Assembly (NCBI GenBank): GCA_030613615.1
Contig: JAUWLR010000012.1
Coordinates: forward strand, 1-35,960
Source: Candidatus Eiseniibacteriota bacterium
GTDB lineage: Bacteria > Joyebacterota > Joyebacteria > Joyebacterales > Joyebacteraceae
Direction of reading: 5' to 3'
Length of the DNA: 35,960 bases
Positions 22,686-31,513 of this stretch are shown one piece after another. A program made the position numbers and the translations under genes. The notes below the pieces were generated by a model. It had not been told where the DNA came from, searched no databases, and saw nothing but the letters and a program-made list of their open reading frames with translations. Position 1 is the first letter of the stretch, and each line of letters starts with the position of its first letter.

Positions 22686-23189
22686 TGCTTCTTCCCTCGT
22701 CTGGTGGGTATGGGATGGGAACTCCGCGCGGCGCCCATTCCCCGCTGGCTCGCCGGGCTGACACCCGCATTCAAGCACGACCGGACGGCAGCGTCAACGC
22801 CGCTGCGCTGGCTGTGCACTGTCGGGTACTGATTGCGCGCTCAGAACTCCGGCGCTCGAGCGGATCAGCTGATGTGACGTCGGTCAGGGAGGACGGCCAG
22901 GGAGCTGTCAGGACGATGTTCAGTCAGTTGACAGCAGGATCCAGACTGGAAGGGCGACGGTGCACGGTCGCGCGCTCGATACCACATCCAGAGGAGGAGA
23001 AGTGGCGCGAAGACGAGCACATTCGGCCTCGCGATCGCCGAGAGGCTCGGCGCAAGGCCGGCGACGAACCAGCGACCGGCAATCGCGGCGGCAACATGCG
23101 GCGCTTGCGACGTCTCGTCGATACCCGTACTGGTCGTCGGCTTGACCGAGCAGACGGAACCATGCTAGGATTACAACAATGGAGGCGTC
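22686..23189. other. Divergent intergenic region between ppsA and the sulfatase-fold gene
   Basis: About 500 bp with no supported gene; overlapping Arg/Ser-rich open frames on both strands are high-GC shadows. The promoter of the rightward gene is at 23142-23171. No clear ppsA promoter seen. Confidence 0.5.
23142..23171 (+). promoter_or_regulatory. Predicted promoter of the sulfatase-fold lipoprotein gene
   Basis: TTGACC (23142-23147), 18-bp spacer, TAGGAT (23166-23171). The start would be near 23178, leaving a leader of only about 12 nt that just accommodates GGAGG before ATG 23190. Confidence 0.55.
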
Positions 23190-25085
23190 ATGAGCGAGCG
23201 AGTCCGAGGCCAAACACCAACCGCGCGGCCGCGGCTTTCCCTGGTTGCGGCGCTGGCTGTAGCCGCTCTTGCAATCACTGGTTGCGGGAACGAAGGCGAA
23301 ACGCGAACCGAGGGAGTGCTCGTCGCATCTCTCTCCATGCTCGCTGAACCGGGCGCCGCCGCCGGAATGAACGTGCTACTGGTGACGCTCGACACTGTCC
23401 GCAGCGACAGACTCGGCTGCTACGGCTACGAACTCGCCGAGACACCGACCCTCGATGCGCTGGCGCAGCACGCCGCGCTCTTCGAGGACGCAGTGGCTCC
23501 CGCGCCAACCACGCTTCCCTCACATGCCACGATGTTCACCGGTCTCTATCCGCCCAACCACGGCATCAGGGACAACGGGCTCTTCGTTCTCGATCCCCGG
23601 CACCGGACGCTGGCCGAGACGCTCTCCGACGAGGGCTACGAGACGGCGGCCTTCGTGTCGGCCTTCGTGTTGGACGCGCGTTACGGCCTTGACCAGGGGT
23701 TCGGGCTGTATGAGTTCGCGGTCACGCGCCCTCCTGGCACGCCGGCGAGCGCGGTGGTCGATCGCCGTGATGCGGCGGCCGTTACGGACGCCGTCGTCGG
23801 CTGGCTCAGGGAGCGGTCGTCGCGCCGGGAGGAGAGGCCATTCTTCGCGTGGGTGCACTACTTCGATCCGCACATTCCTTACGAGTCGCCGTACTCCAGG
23901 CAAGAGCGCTTCAGTGAGCGTCCTTACGATGGCGAGATAGCCTACGTCGACCTGCATCTCACACGCCTGGTCGATGAACTCGACGCCCTGGAACTGACTG
24001 ACGAGACACTGATCGTGGTGGTCTCCGATCATGGCGAGGGCCTGGGTGAGCACGGAGAGAACACGCACGGCGTGCTGTTGCACGGGGCCACGATGCGCGT
24101 CGCGTTCTACCTCTCGTGCCCAACTCTATTCGACGCGGCCTACAGGATCGGCGACTGCGTCGTGAGCCTCGTGGACCTGAGACCTACGCTTGAGCAATTT
24201 CTCGGCCTGCCGGTGACCACGCCCGTCGATGGGATGGGCCTCGTGACCGAGACTCCCACGCCCGAGCGCGCCGTGTACATTGAGACGATGCTTCCGTTCT
24301 TTTCGGCGTACGCGAGCCCGCTGACCGGCATGAGGCGCCATCTCGACAAGCTCGTCCAGGGGCCAACCCCCGAGTACTACGACCTCACAGCAGACCCCGA
24401 CGAGCTGGAGAACCGGTACGCCGCGGCCGACGACGCGGTGGAAGAGCTCACCCGAGCGCTGAGAAAGGTCAGCTCCACCTTCGACGAGACCGTCCCCTCA
24501 GAAGTGAGGGTCCTCGATCCAGAGGAGGCCGAGCGACTGCGGGCGCTCGGGTACGTGAGCGCCACCACCTCCGGAGGAGGCGCCGCGCTCCCGGACGCGT
24601 CTACCGTGCTCAGGGCTCAGGAGCTCATGGGCGAGGCGTTCGGGCACATGAGGGCCGGGCGGACGGCGCAGGCTCTGCGGGCCAACGAGGCAGCGCGGGA
24701 GCTCTGCGGCTTGTTCAAGGACACAGTGCTTCAACAGATGATCATACTCGAGCACATGGGGCGTCAAGAGGAGGCGGCGCGCGCCGCCGGCGACTTCCTC
24801 GAACGTCGCCCGGACGCAGAGGTCGCGCTCTCGCAGGCACGGATCTTCATGAAGCTCAGGCGCTTTGACGAGATGGAGAGGGCGCTAGCCGTCGCGGCTT
24901 CCGCCGACCCGGGGAACGGGTTCGTCCACGTCCTTCGAGGGGACCGGTTCTGCATCGAGGGCCGATTGAACGACGCGATGGAGGAATACGAGCAGGCCCT
25001 CCAGATCGACGGGAAGCGGCTGCGGCCCCTGCTCGAGCCGCAACTGGCCCGGGTGCGCGGAGCGATGCGTGGCGCCGGGCAGTAG
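23190..25085 (+). CDS. Lipoprotein with sulfatase/alkaline-phosphatase-fold domain and TPR tail
   Basis: 631 residues. Lipoprotein signal with lipobox LAITGC (C32). The metalloenzyme domain (about 60-430) shows the metal ligand motif VTLDTVRSDRLGCYGY (D68), the nucleophile region APTTLPSHATMFTGLYP, HYFDPHIPY, and SDHGEGLGEHGE. In formylglycine sulfatases the nucleophile motif is C/S-x-P-x-R; here it reads T108-L-P-S-H112, so Cys/Ser and Arg are both replaced. That pattern suggests a Thr-nucleophile phosphotransferase or phosphodiesterase (phosphoglycerol-transferase-like) rather than a sulfatase. The C-terminal ~130 residues are TPR-like helical pairs (ALRANEAARELC; AMEEYEQALQIDGKRLRPLL). The ATG has GGAGG immediately upstream. 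Single gene, followed by a terminator (25169-25198). Confidence 0.88.
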   Translation: MSERVRGQTPTARPRLSLVAALAVAALAITGCGNEGETRTEGVLVASLSMLAEPGAAAGMNVLLVTLDTVRSDRLGCYGYELAETPTLDALAQHAALFEDAVAPAPTTLPSHATMFTGLYPPNHGIRDNGLFVLDPRHRTLAETLSDEGYETAAFVSAFVLDARYGLDQGFGLYEFAVTRPPGTPASAVVDRRDAAAVTDAVVGWLRERSSRREERPFFAWVHYFDPHIPYESPYSRQERFSERPYDGEIAYVDLHLTRLVDELDALELTDETLIVVVSDHGEGLGEHGENTHGVLLHGATMRVAFYLSCPTLFDAAYRIGDCVVSLVDLRPTLEQFLGLPVTTPVDGMGLVTETPTPERAVYIETMLPFFSAYASPLTGMRRHLDKLVQGPTPEYYDLTADPDELENRYAAADDAVEELTRALRKVSSTFDETVPSEVRVLDPEEAERLRALGYVSATTSGGGAALPDASTVLRAQELMGEAFGHMRAGRTAQALRANEAARELCGLFKDTVLQQMIILEHMGRQEEAARAAGDFLERRPDAEVALSQARIFMKLRRFDEMERALAVAASADPGNGFVHVLRGDRFCIEGRLNDAMEEYEQALQIDGKRLRPLLEPQLARVRGAMRGAGQ

Positions 25086-25168
25086 TTTGTCCCCCCGAGT
25101 GGATCATGGTCACGGGCATTGAGCGGGAGCGGAGAAACGACCTGCGCGAAGATCGGTGAGATTAGGAA

Positions 25169-25229
25169 GGGCCCGCTCGTGTGAGCGGGCCCGTTTTATG
25201 GCGGGGCATAGTAGACGAGTTTCGAACCA
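25169..25229 (+). repeat. Hairpin-plus-block element, copy 2 (includes a strong terminator)
   Basis: Perfect 10-bp GC stem (25169-25178 with 25183-25192, loop GTGT) followed by GTTTTA, a strong rho-independent terminator for the lipoprotein gene. The conserved block follows from 25198 (ATGGCGGGGC ... GAGTTTCGAAC), with its final hairpin decayed at the end (CCAG instead of CTC). Confidence 0.85.
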
Positions 25230-25393
25230 GGCTTCATGACGACCCAGCAAGATCAGATCAGGTCGCTCGCACAGACGCTCCGCCAGTTCACACCACTCGG
25301 ACTGTGAGCAGCAGCGGAACCCAATCCCCATCCTGATTTGGCATTCAGTCGGGCGCGCTCTGCCCCCGCATTGCCAAAGGGCGTGTTTCCCCC

Positions 25394-25422
25394 TTGACAC
25401 CACCCCGAAGTGTGTCTATCTT
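25394..25422 (+). promoter_or_regulatory. Predicted sigma-70 promoter of the tetR-MMPL operon
   Basis: TTGACA (25394-25399), 17-bp spacer, TATCTT (25417-25422). Start near 25429, inside the adjoining palindrome; leader about 105 nt. Confidence 0.75.
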
Positions 25423-25424
25423 GC

Positions 25425-25443
25425 ACGATACGCTGCGAATCGT
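25425..25443. promoter_or_regulatory. Near-perfect palindrome, probable TetR operator
   Basis: ACGATACGCTGCGAATCGT: 19 bp, symmetric except for one A-A pair on each side of the centre. It begins 3 bp after the -10 box and covers the expected transcription start, so a bound repressor would block the promoter. The next gene is a TetR-family repressor, giving a standard autoregulatory layout. Confidence 0.7.
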
Positions 25444-25534
25444 CTAGTTCGTATAGTCTCTGCGCACGTAGACTGGACAGGCACACTTGGCTTCCGCACG
25501 GCAGCGTGACCTCTCCAGTTGAGGAGGTGGCCAG

Positions 25535-26119
25535 ATGGAGGGACCAGCAACCGACACGAGGGAGAGAATCGTCGCAACGGCCCAAGCGTTGTTTGCGCGC
25601 TTCGGACTGAGGAAGACGACTATGGAGGAGATAGTCCGCCGGGCCAACGTCGCCAAGGGGACCTTCTACAAGCACTTCTCCAACAAGGAGGTGCTCTTTA
25701 TGGAGGTTGTGGCGCGCGAAAGCGCGACACTGACAGCTCTCATCCGAGAGGCCGTTCGCGAAGCCCCCACCCCCCAGGACAAGATGACGGCCTACCTGAA
25801 AGTCAGAGTTCGTACCGTAGCCGAGCTCGCCAACCTCTACGAAGTGACCAGGGAGACTGTTAGCGAGTATTGGCCCCATTGCGAGGGTATCAGAGAGAGC
25901 CATCTGCTCGAGGAGCAGCGGATCGTTCAGAACGTCCTCGAGGATGGCGTGTCCGCGGGGGCGTTCGACGTCGCCGCGCCCGAGCTCACAGCCTCCGCCA
26001 TTGTGATAGCAGCGAGGGGACTCGAGTCGTCGTGGATGCTTGAGGCGAACCTCCTGGAGGTCGAGGAGGGCGCGGACATCCTCTTGGAGGTGCTGTTCAG
26101 AGGGCTCCTCCGGCGCTAG
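25535..26119 (+). CDS. TetR-family transcriptional regulator
   Basis: 194 residues. N-terminal helix-turn-helix with RERIVATAQALFARFGLRKT, TMEEIVRRANVAKGTFYKHF and SNKEVLF. The C-terminal helical ligand domain is unassigned, as is usual for the family. The ATG follows GAGGAGGTGGCC. It is the first gene of a four-gene set with the MMPL transporter, LolA-like protein and beta-barrel, and probably represses the set through the palindrome at 25425-25443 until a lipid-like or hydrophobic ligand binds. Confidence 0.93.
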   Translation: MEGPATDTRERIVATAQALFARFGLRKTTMEEIVRRANVAKGTFYKHFSNKEVLFMEVVARESATLTALIREAVREAPTPQDKMTAYLKVRVRTVAELANLYEVTRETVSEYWPHCEGIRESHLLEEQRIVQNVLEDGVSAGAFDVAAPELTASAIVIAARGLESSWMLEANLLEVEEGADILLEVLFRGLLRR

Positions 26120-26178
26120 CTCCGTCGCCTCACGCGTGACGATAGACGACAACCGCCCAAGGGAACAGGAACTACCAC

Positions 26179-29130
26179 ATGACAAAACTGGCCTACTGGA
26201 TCGTCCGATATCGGCTGCCGCTCCTGATCGTGGCAACGCTGCTGACCGTCTTCTTCTCCTACCAGCTGACCAAGCTGCGAATCGACAGTGACATACTGAA
26301 CTATCTACCTCAGGACGATCCTGTGGTACAGCTCTTCCGCGAGGTTGGCGACAAGTACGGGGGGAGCTCACTTGCTGTCGTGGCTCTCGAGACCGAGGAC
26401 GTCTTCAATCCGCGCACGCTTGCGAGGATTGACTCGCTGACGACCCGGTTCCACGACCTTCCTGAAGTCAGCCAGGTGACGAGTCTCACCGACGTGCTCG
26501 ACATCAAGAAGATCCCTGACGGGATCGAGGTCGGGAAACTCATATCATCGAGCGACATTCCTCACGCTCCGCAAGACCTGACGGCTCTCCGCGAATACAC
26601 ACTGTCGAAGGAGATGTACCGGGGCAACATCGTCTCCGCAGATGGGCGCACTACTCTCCTGCTCGCAAGAGTACGAGATGGGGTGAACAAGACAGAGGTT
26701 GCCACGAAGATGAGGGAGATCGTGGAGTCCATGTCCGGTGAGGAGACGGTCTACTACGGCGGCATTCCCTTTCAGATGCTCTTTCTCACCGACATCATCA
26801 CCAAGGATCTGGCGCGGCTGGTCCCGCTCGTCGCCCTCCTGCTCGCTGCCGTCCTCTTCTTCAGCTTCCATCGCCTCCAGGGCGTGCTGCTTACCCTGGG
26901 AGCGGTGCTAGTCAGCACGATCTGGACGCTCGGGCTGATGCGCTGGGTCGGGTTGGATCTAACGATCGTGACGGCCGCGATCCCCGTGCTCCTGATAGCG
27001 ATTGGAAGCGCCTACGGGATTCACCTTCTGAGCACATACAAGGAGACCGAGGGCCCCGATGGAGACAAGCTCGACCACATCAGACGGTCGATCGCCGCCA
27101 TCGGTCTTCCCATCATTCTGACAGGCGTAACGACGATGGTGGGCTTTCTGGCCTTCCTGTTCTCCTACCTGACCATGACCAGGGAGTTCGGTGTCTTCGC
27201 GTCGCTGGGTGTCCTCCTGGCAATGGCTCTCTCGATAACGCTCATACCGGCCATCCTCTCATACCTGCCCTCTCAGAGACCTCGCATGAAGTCAGAGGAA
27301 CAGCGCTCCAACTGGGTCACGCGCGTCATGGATGTGGTAGCGAATCTGGTTCTCGCCCACGAGAAGCTGATCGTCGTTGGTGGACTCCTGGTCGTGGCCG
27401 GTTCTCTCGTTGCCATCCCGCAACTGCAGCGAGAAGTCAACATGAAGGACTACTTCAAGCCCGACAGCGAAATCCGCCAGGCGGAAGAGATGATGGAGGC
27501 GAGCTTCGGGGGCGCGATACCGATCCAGATACTCGTGAACGGTGACATAAAGGACCCCTTGGTCCTGAAGGAGATGTTCAGGTTCGAGAAGTACCTCCGG
27601 ACGATTCCCCATCTCACTCACCCCCAGTCCGTTGCCGATCTGATCGCAGAGCTGAACGAACAGATGTTCGGACGCCGCGCCATTCCCGACACTCGCGAGG
27701 GAGTCGCTAATCTCTGGTTCTTCATCGAAGGCAACGAGGTCATGGACCAACTGGTTGCGGACAACGACACCCAAGCAATGATCCAAGCCAAGATGGGTAC
27801 GGTCAACACGGCCGATCTGATTGCCGTGGTTGACAGCATAGATCATCACCTTGCGACAGCCGCTCCCCAGCAACTGCTCTGGCTCAGTCTCGACACGTTG
27901 CCGACGCTGGTCAGACGCGAGGCCGAGAGCCGACGTGCGGTGGATGTCGCCCGCGTCATTGCTCTCGACGCCGAGCATCACGGCGTGGAGGGCTTGGATT
28001 TCGACGAAGTGCTGCTCACAGTGACGGCGGCGGGCTCAGCGTCGGATCAGCGACTCACGACAAGGCAAGCCGGAATCGTCAGCGGAGCCATTGTGGACTA
28101 CTTCGGAAGCGATGCGGCAGATCTGCCCATCGATTCGGACTCCATCGTCCGTGACGTAGTGACAGGATTGGAGCCCCTGTTCGCTGACTCGCTGCCCGGT
28201 GAGGTGAGCATTGGCACGGTGCTGCGGCAGCGGATTCCGCCGTCCCTGTACGCGGACGACCCGGAGGCCCCGGAGTACGCCGCGTCCGCCCTGCGAGGCA
28301 TCGTTCGCGAGTACCGTCGCACAGTTTTCGTTGACGGCCTCACTGATAGCCTGATCGGGATGGCCTCACACGTCCCGGAGGCAGGCGCGCGGTCATTCCG
28401 GACGGACATCCAGGGAGACATGTGGGCCCTCGTTGAGGACCACGCTGGAGTTGCCTCCGAGTCGATCCCACCAGCAGCGTTGTCACAGCTCTCCGCCACT
28501 GACCCCGTGGCGACGACGACGCTGCAGACCGGTATGCCCATTATCTTCAAGCGCCTCGATCGGAGCGTCATGAAGAGTCAAGCCGCGAGCCTTGTCGCCG
28601 CGTTCGTGGTGCTGTTCCTTCTGCTCTCCATCCGCTTCCGCTCCTTCACCGGCGGCCTCATCTCGCTGACACCGGTCGTGGCCACGATTCTCTGTAACTT
28701 CATTCTGATGGCGGTGCTTGGGATTCCTCTGGACGTGGTCACAGTCCTGATCGGAAGCGTAGCTGTCGGAATCGGAATCGACTACACGATCCATTTCCTG
28801 TCGCGGTTCCAGAAGGAGTTCCAAGAGGGGACGTCGGAGCGAGACGCCCTCCGCGTGACGCTCGAGACCACTGGCAAGGCCATCATCATCAACGCGACTG
28901 CCGTGGCCGCGGGCTTCCTGGTGCTCGTCCTTGGGAATATCGTCCCCATGCAGAGGTTCGGCTTCCTGATTGCCGCCACAATGGTCACCAGCGCTCTGGG
29001 GGCGATCACCCTGCTCCCGGCGCTTGTTCTTCTGACACGGGCGCGGTTCATAGGCGAATTCGACAGACTGGCCAGGCGCTTGAACAACAACCTGGATGGT
29101 CTGAAAATCTCCACTCAGCGAAGGCCATGA
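26179..29130 (+). CDS. MMPL/RND-superfamily transporter (HAE3-like)
   Basis: 983 residues, inner membrane. Two repeats, each with one N-terminal helix, a large periplasmic domain and about five more helices (clusters near 210-390 and 800-960). The second repeat has the proton-relay motif GIGIDYTIHFLSRF. The first has AIGSAYGIHLLSTY, where the Asp is replaced, a pattern of HAE3/HpnN-like predicted lipid exporters. The periplasmic domain of the second half is large and has no sequence match that I recognise. ATG 26179 has AGGAA upstream. With the LolA-like and beta-barrel genes downstream it likely moves a lipid or lipid-linked molecule between inner and outer membrane; cargo and direction are unknown. 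Confidence 0.92.
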   Translation: MTKLAYWIVRYRLPLLIVATLLTVFFSYQLTKLRIDSDILNYLPQDDPVVQLFREVGDKYGGSSLAVVALETEDVFNPRTLARIDSLTTRFHDLPEVSQVTSLTDVLDIKKIPDGIEVGKLISSSDIPHAPQDLTALREYTLSKEMYRGNIVSADGRTTLLLARVRDGVNKTEVATKMREIVESMSGEETVYYGGIPFQMLFLTDIITKDLARLVPLVALLLAAVLFFSFHRLQGVLLTLGAVLVSTIWTLGLMRWVGLDLTIVTAAIPVLLIAIGSAYGIHLLSTYKETEGPDGDKLDHIRRSIAAIGLPIILTGVTTMVGFLAFLFSYLTMTREFGVFASLGVLLAMALSITLIPAILSYLPSQRPRMKSEEQRSNWVTRVMDVVANLVLAHEKLIVVGGLLVVAGSLVAIPQLQREVNMKDYFKPDSEIRQAEEMMEASFGGAIPIQILVNGDIKDPLVLKEMFRFEKYLRTIPHLTHPQSVADLIAELNEQMFGRRAIPDTREGVANLWFFIEGNEVMDQLVADNDTQAMIQAKMGTVNTADLIAVVDSIDHHLATAAPQQLLWLSLDTLPTLVRREAESRRAVDVARVIALDAEHHGVEGLDFDEVLLTVTAAGSASDQRLTTRQAGIVSGAIVDYFGSDAADLPIDSDSIVRDVVTGLEPLFADSLPGEVSIGTVLRQRIPPSLYADDPEAPEYAASALRGIVREYRRTVFVDGLTDSLIGMASHVPEAGARSFRTDIQGDMWALVEDHAGVASESIPPAALSQLSATDPVATTTLQTGMPIIFKRLDRSVMKSQAASLVAAFVVLFLLLSIRFRSFTGGLISLTPVVATILCNFILMAVLGIPLDVVTVLIGSVAVGIGIDYTIHFLSRFQKEFQEGTSERDALRVTLETTGKAIIINATAVAAGFLVLVLGNIVPMQRFGFLIAATMVTSALGAITLLPALVLLTRARFIGEFDRLARRLNNNLDGLKISTQRRP

Positions 29131-29208
29131 CGTTGGAGACAGGTGACGAACGTAGCACCCGTGGAGTCTGCGGAAAGCAAATGGAAGAACGCATCGAAAG
29201 GAGTCGAT

Positions 29209-29955
29209 ATGTCAGGCTGTTCGCGATCGATCGTACTCGCCGTGCTCGTGCTGGCAGCGGCGACCCAGACCGCCGGAGCTATGGCCCCGGTCGAGATCCT
29301 GCAGGCAGTGGAGGACACCCTGAACGCTCCGGTCGACCGGGAGGTACATCTCTCGATGACTCTCATCGACGCCGAGGGTGGTAAGAAGACACGCGAGCTG
29401 AGCATTCTGCAGAAGGGCAAGGACAAGCGTCTCATCCGCTTTCTATCGCCCGCCGATGTGCGCGGCGTCGGCTTCCTGGCACTGGAAGACGACCTCATGT
29501 ACATCTACATGCCGGCGTTCGCCAAGGTGAGACGCATTGCCTCCCACGTCAAGAACGAGAACTTCATGGGTACCGACTTCACCTACGACGATATGGCCCA
29601 GACCGACTACGTCAAGAACTACACGCCAAGTCTCCGGGAGGAAACGGACAGCCACTACGTGCTGGAACTTGTGCCGAATGAGGAGTCGGAGATCGACTAC
29701 AGCAAGTTGGTCATGTGGGTGGACAAGACGACCATGCTCCCCGACAAGGTCGAGTTCTACGACCGACCCGGGCTGCTTTTGAAGATCATGACCCAGACCG
29801 ACGTGAGGCGAATCGACGGCTACCTGACCCCGCACCACATCGAGATGGAAGACGTTCAGGATAAGCACAAGACGATCATGGATCTCGCGGAAGTTGTCCA
29901 CGATCAGAGCATCCCGGACAAGCAGTTCACGCAGCGCTACCTGAAGCGCTTCTGA
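29209..29955 (+). CDS. LolA-like outer-membrane lipoprotein-sorting family protein
   Basis: 248 residues. Signal peptide about 1-24 (MSGCSRSIVLAVLVLAAATQ, cleavage near AGA). The body is a LolA/LolB-type half-barrel typical of periplasmic proteins paired with MMPL transporters: LSMTLIDAEGGKKTRELSI, KRLIRFLSPADVRGVGFL, YMPAFAKVRRI, FMGTDFTYDDM, and a late DVRRIDGYLTPHHIEM. I start it at ATG 29209 with AAAGGAG; the frame opens earlier (29143) but the added residues are not signal-like. It sits 78 bp after the transporter gene and probably receives or delivers its hydrophobic cargo in the periplasm. Confidence 0.9.
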   Translation: MSGCSRSIVLAVLVLAAATQTAGAMAPVEILQAVEDTLNAPVDREVHLSMTLIDAEGGKKTRELSILQKGKDKRLIRFLSPADVRGVGFLALEDDLMYIYMPAFAKVRRIASHVKNENFMGTDFTYDDMAQTDYVKNYTPSLREETDSHYVLELVPNEESEIDYSKLVMWVDKTTMLPDKVEFYDRPGLLLKIMTQTDVRRIDGYLTPHHIEMEDVQDKHKTIMDLAEVVHDQSIPDKQFTQRYLKRF

Positions 29956-30018
29956 TCTAATCGAACCGCCGGAGCCGTGACAACCTCGGGGAATCAAGAC
30001 AGGGAACGAGGAACGTAG

Positions 30019-31347
30019 ATGAACCACGCGAAGGCGCTTGTTGCAGTTCTGGTCACCACCATGCTGCTGGCTGGCTCCGCTCAGGGGACGCCGGAGCTCG
30101 GCGGGGTGCTCACAACGGACAACCGCTGGCGTCCAGGCGGGGACGACGGCTACACGTGGAACGAGGTCCAGCTTGGCCTGAAGCTCGACGTGCGATACCC
30201 GGACGCCGTGTTTCATTCCGAGTCGCGCGTCCGGTACTCAGGCTTCCCCGACGTGCAGTCATCGGCTGATCTCCAGGACAGCGACCACATTCAACCCTGG
30301 CGCCTCGAGATGTATGAGGCCTACGTTGATGTCTACGGGCTCGTGCTCGACAACATGGACGTTCGCATCGGCAAGCAACGGATCGCTTGGGGAACTGCGG
30401 ACAAGCTGAACGTGGTGGACAACCTCAACCCGGACGACTTCGAAGACATCCTGGATCTCGGCCGGAAGATACCAACGACGGCGGTCCGGGTCGACTATTA
30501 CCCCGGCGACTTCATCGTCACCGGCGTGGTCGTCCCGGTCTTCACACCGGCCAGATCTCCCTCCTCAAGTTGGCAGATCCCCGCGTCCTTCCCACTCCCT
30601 CCCGAGCTCAGTCTCGGAGCCCTGACAGACGAGGTGACCCTCCCGAATGAGCGCCCGCAGGACACAGCGAGCATCGGATTGAGAATCAAGAGAGAGATGC
30701 TAGGGTACGACTGCTCCGTATCGTACGTGGTTGGACCAGACGACTGGCCTCTGCCATCTGCAGTGAACATGACTCCTGCCGACACGCTTGGCACCGTGGA
30801 CATCCACACGACCCTGGAGTATCCCAGACAGCAGGTCGTTGGGGTGGACATCGCCGGGGCCATCGGGGATGTTGGAGTCTGGGCTGAGAGCGCGGTGTTC
30901 GTTCCCGCTGAGGCGATATACACGGCGGTAACCGGACTCGGCGAAGCCTCGATGCACCTGGTCCTCAGCGACGACCCATACATCAAGTACGTTGTCGGCG
31001 GGGACTACACATTCCGGAACGGGCTCTACGTGAACGCCCAGTACCTGCATGGCTTCTTCACCGACCGTGGCAGCGACGGGTTGGAGGACTACTTCCTCGT
31101 TGCTCTCGAGAGGGACTTCCTTCACGGTGATCTGAGGGCGCGGCTGGCGTTCGCCGCCGAGATCGCCGACTTCGGGGACGTCGCAAACAACTCTGCCTTC
31201 TTCGGAGGACCGGAGATAACCTACTACCCGACAGACAGCGCAGAGATCGCCGCGGGCGCCTTGCTGCTCGAGGGCGACTCATCAACCCAGTTCGGGCAGT
31301 TCAGCGACAACGATGAGGTATACGTCAAGGTCAGATACTCGTTCTGA
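30019..31347 (+). CDS. Outer-membrane beta-barrel, DUF1302-like
   Basis: 442 residues. Signal peptide about 1-22 (LVAVLVTTMLLAGSAQG). The chain is a run of alternating amphipathic strands, ending in YVKVRYSF with the C-terminal Phe used by the BAM machinery. The segment IGKQRIAWGTADKLNVVDNL, followed by NPDDFEDILDLGRK, resembles the start of DUF1302 barrels, which in Proteobacteria are linked to MMPL transporters and a LolA-like DUF1329 protein. It is shorter than typical DUF1302 proteins. Last gene of the operon, 63 bp after the LolA-like gene, followed about 90 bp later by a long terminator hairpin. Confidence 0.82.
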   Translation: MNHAKALVAVLVTTMLLAGSAQGTPELGGVLTTDNRWRPGGDDGYTWNEVQLGLKLDVRYPDAVFHSESRVRYSGFPDVQSSADLQDSDHIQPWRLEMYEAYVDVYGLVLDNMDVRIGKQRIAWGTADKLNVVDNLNPDDFEDILDLGRKIPTTAVRVDYYPGDFIVTGVVVPVFTPARSPSSSWQIPASFPLPPELSLGALTDEVTLPNERPQDTASIGLRIKREMLGYDCSVSYVVGPDDWPLPSAVNMTPADTLGTVDIHTTLEYPRQQVVGVDIAGAIGDVGVWAESAVFVPAEAIYTAVTGLGEASMHLVLSDDPYIKYVVGGDYTFRNGLYVNAQYLHGFFTDRGSDGLEDYFLVALERDFLHGDLRARLAFAAEIADFGDVANNSAFFGGPEITYYPTDSAEIAAGALLLEGDSSTQFGQFSDNDEVYVKVRYSF

Positions 31348-31435
31348 ACCAAAGGCGCTGAGTTCAGTAGGCCTCGCGGGCGCGAAGCCGGCACGGCAGC
31401 AGTGCAGCCGGTCGTTGGTCGAAGAGGAATCAGAA

Positions 31436-31513
31436 GAAGAAGGCTGCGCGGGAGCCATCCCGTGCAGCCTTCTTCCTTTGCATGGCGGGGCGTAGTAGAC
31501 GAGTTTCGAACTC
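31436..31513 (+). repeat. Hairpin-plus-block element, copy 3 (long terminator hairpin)
   Basis: Stem of 18 bp with one G-T pair (31436-31453 with 31458-31475, loop GCCA), followed by CTTTG, closing the envelope operon. The conserved ~32-bp block (31482-31513) follows 6 bp later, beginning ATGGCGGGGC and ending GAGTTTCGAACTC with a perfect 5-bp hairpin. The stem sequence is unrelated to copies 1 and 2, while the block is almost identical. Confidence 0.85.

Larger units (their letters stand above)
25086..25534. other. Intergenic region before tetR
   Basis: About 450 bp: terminator and repeat element copy 2 (25169-25229), then no recognisable content to about 25390, then the tetR promoter and operator. 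No gene supported. Confidence 0.6.

Noticed and set aside
25198-25227. Repeat block as a degenerate tRNA 3' end on the minus strand (ends in CCGCCA, has TTCGAA)
   Set aside because: The distance from CCA to the TTCGAA loop is about 5 nt too long, the T-stem does not pair, and no other tRNA arms are present.
31482-31513. Repeat block as the start of a small gene family (peptide M-A-G-x-S-R-R-V)
   Set aside because: The block contains ATG and stays open, but differences between copies include amino-acid-changing ones, sequence after the block is unrelated, and no ribosome binding site precedes it.
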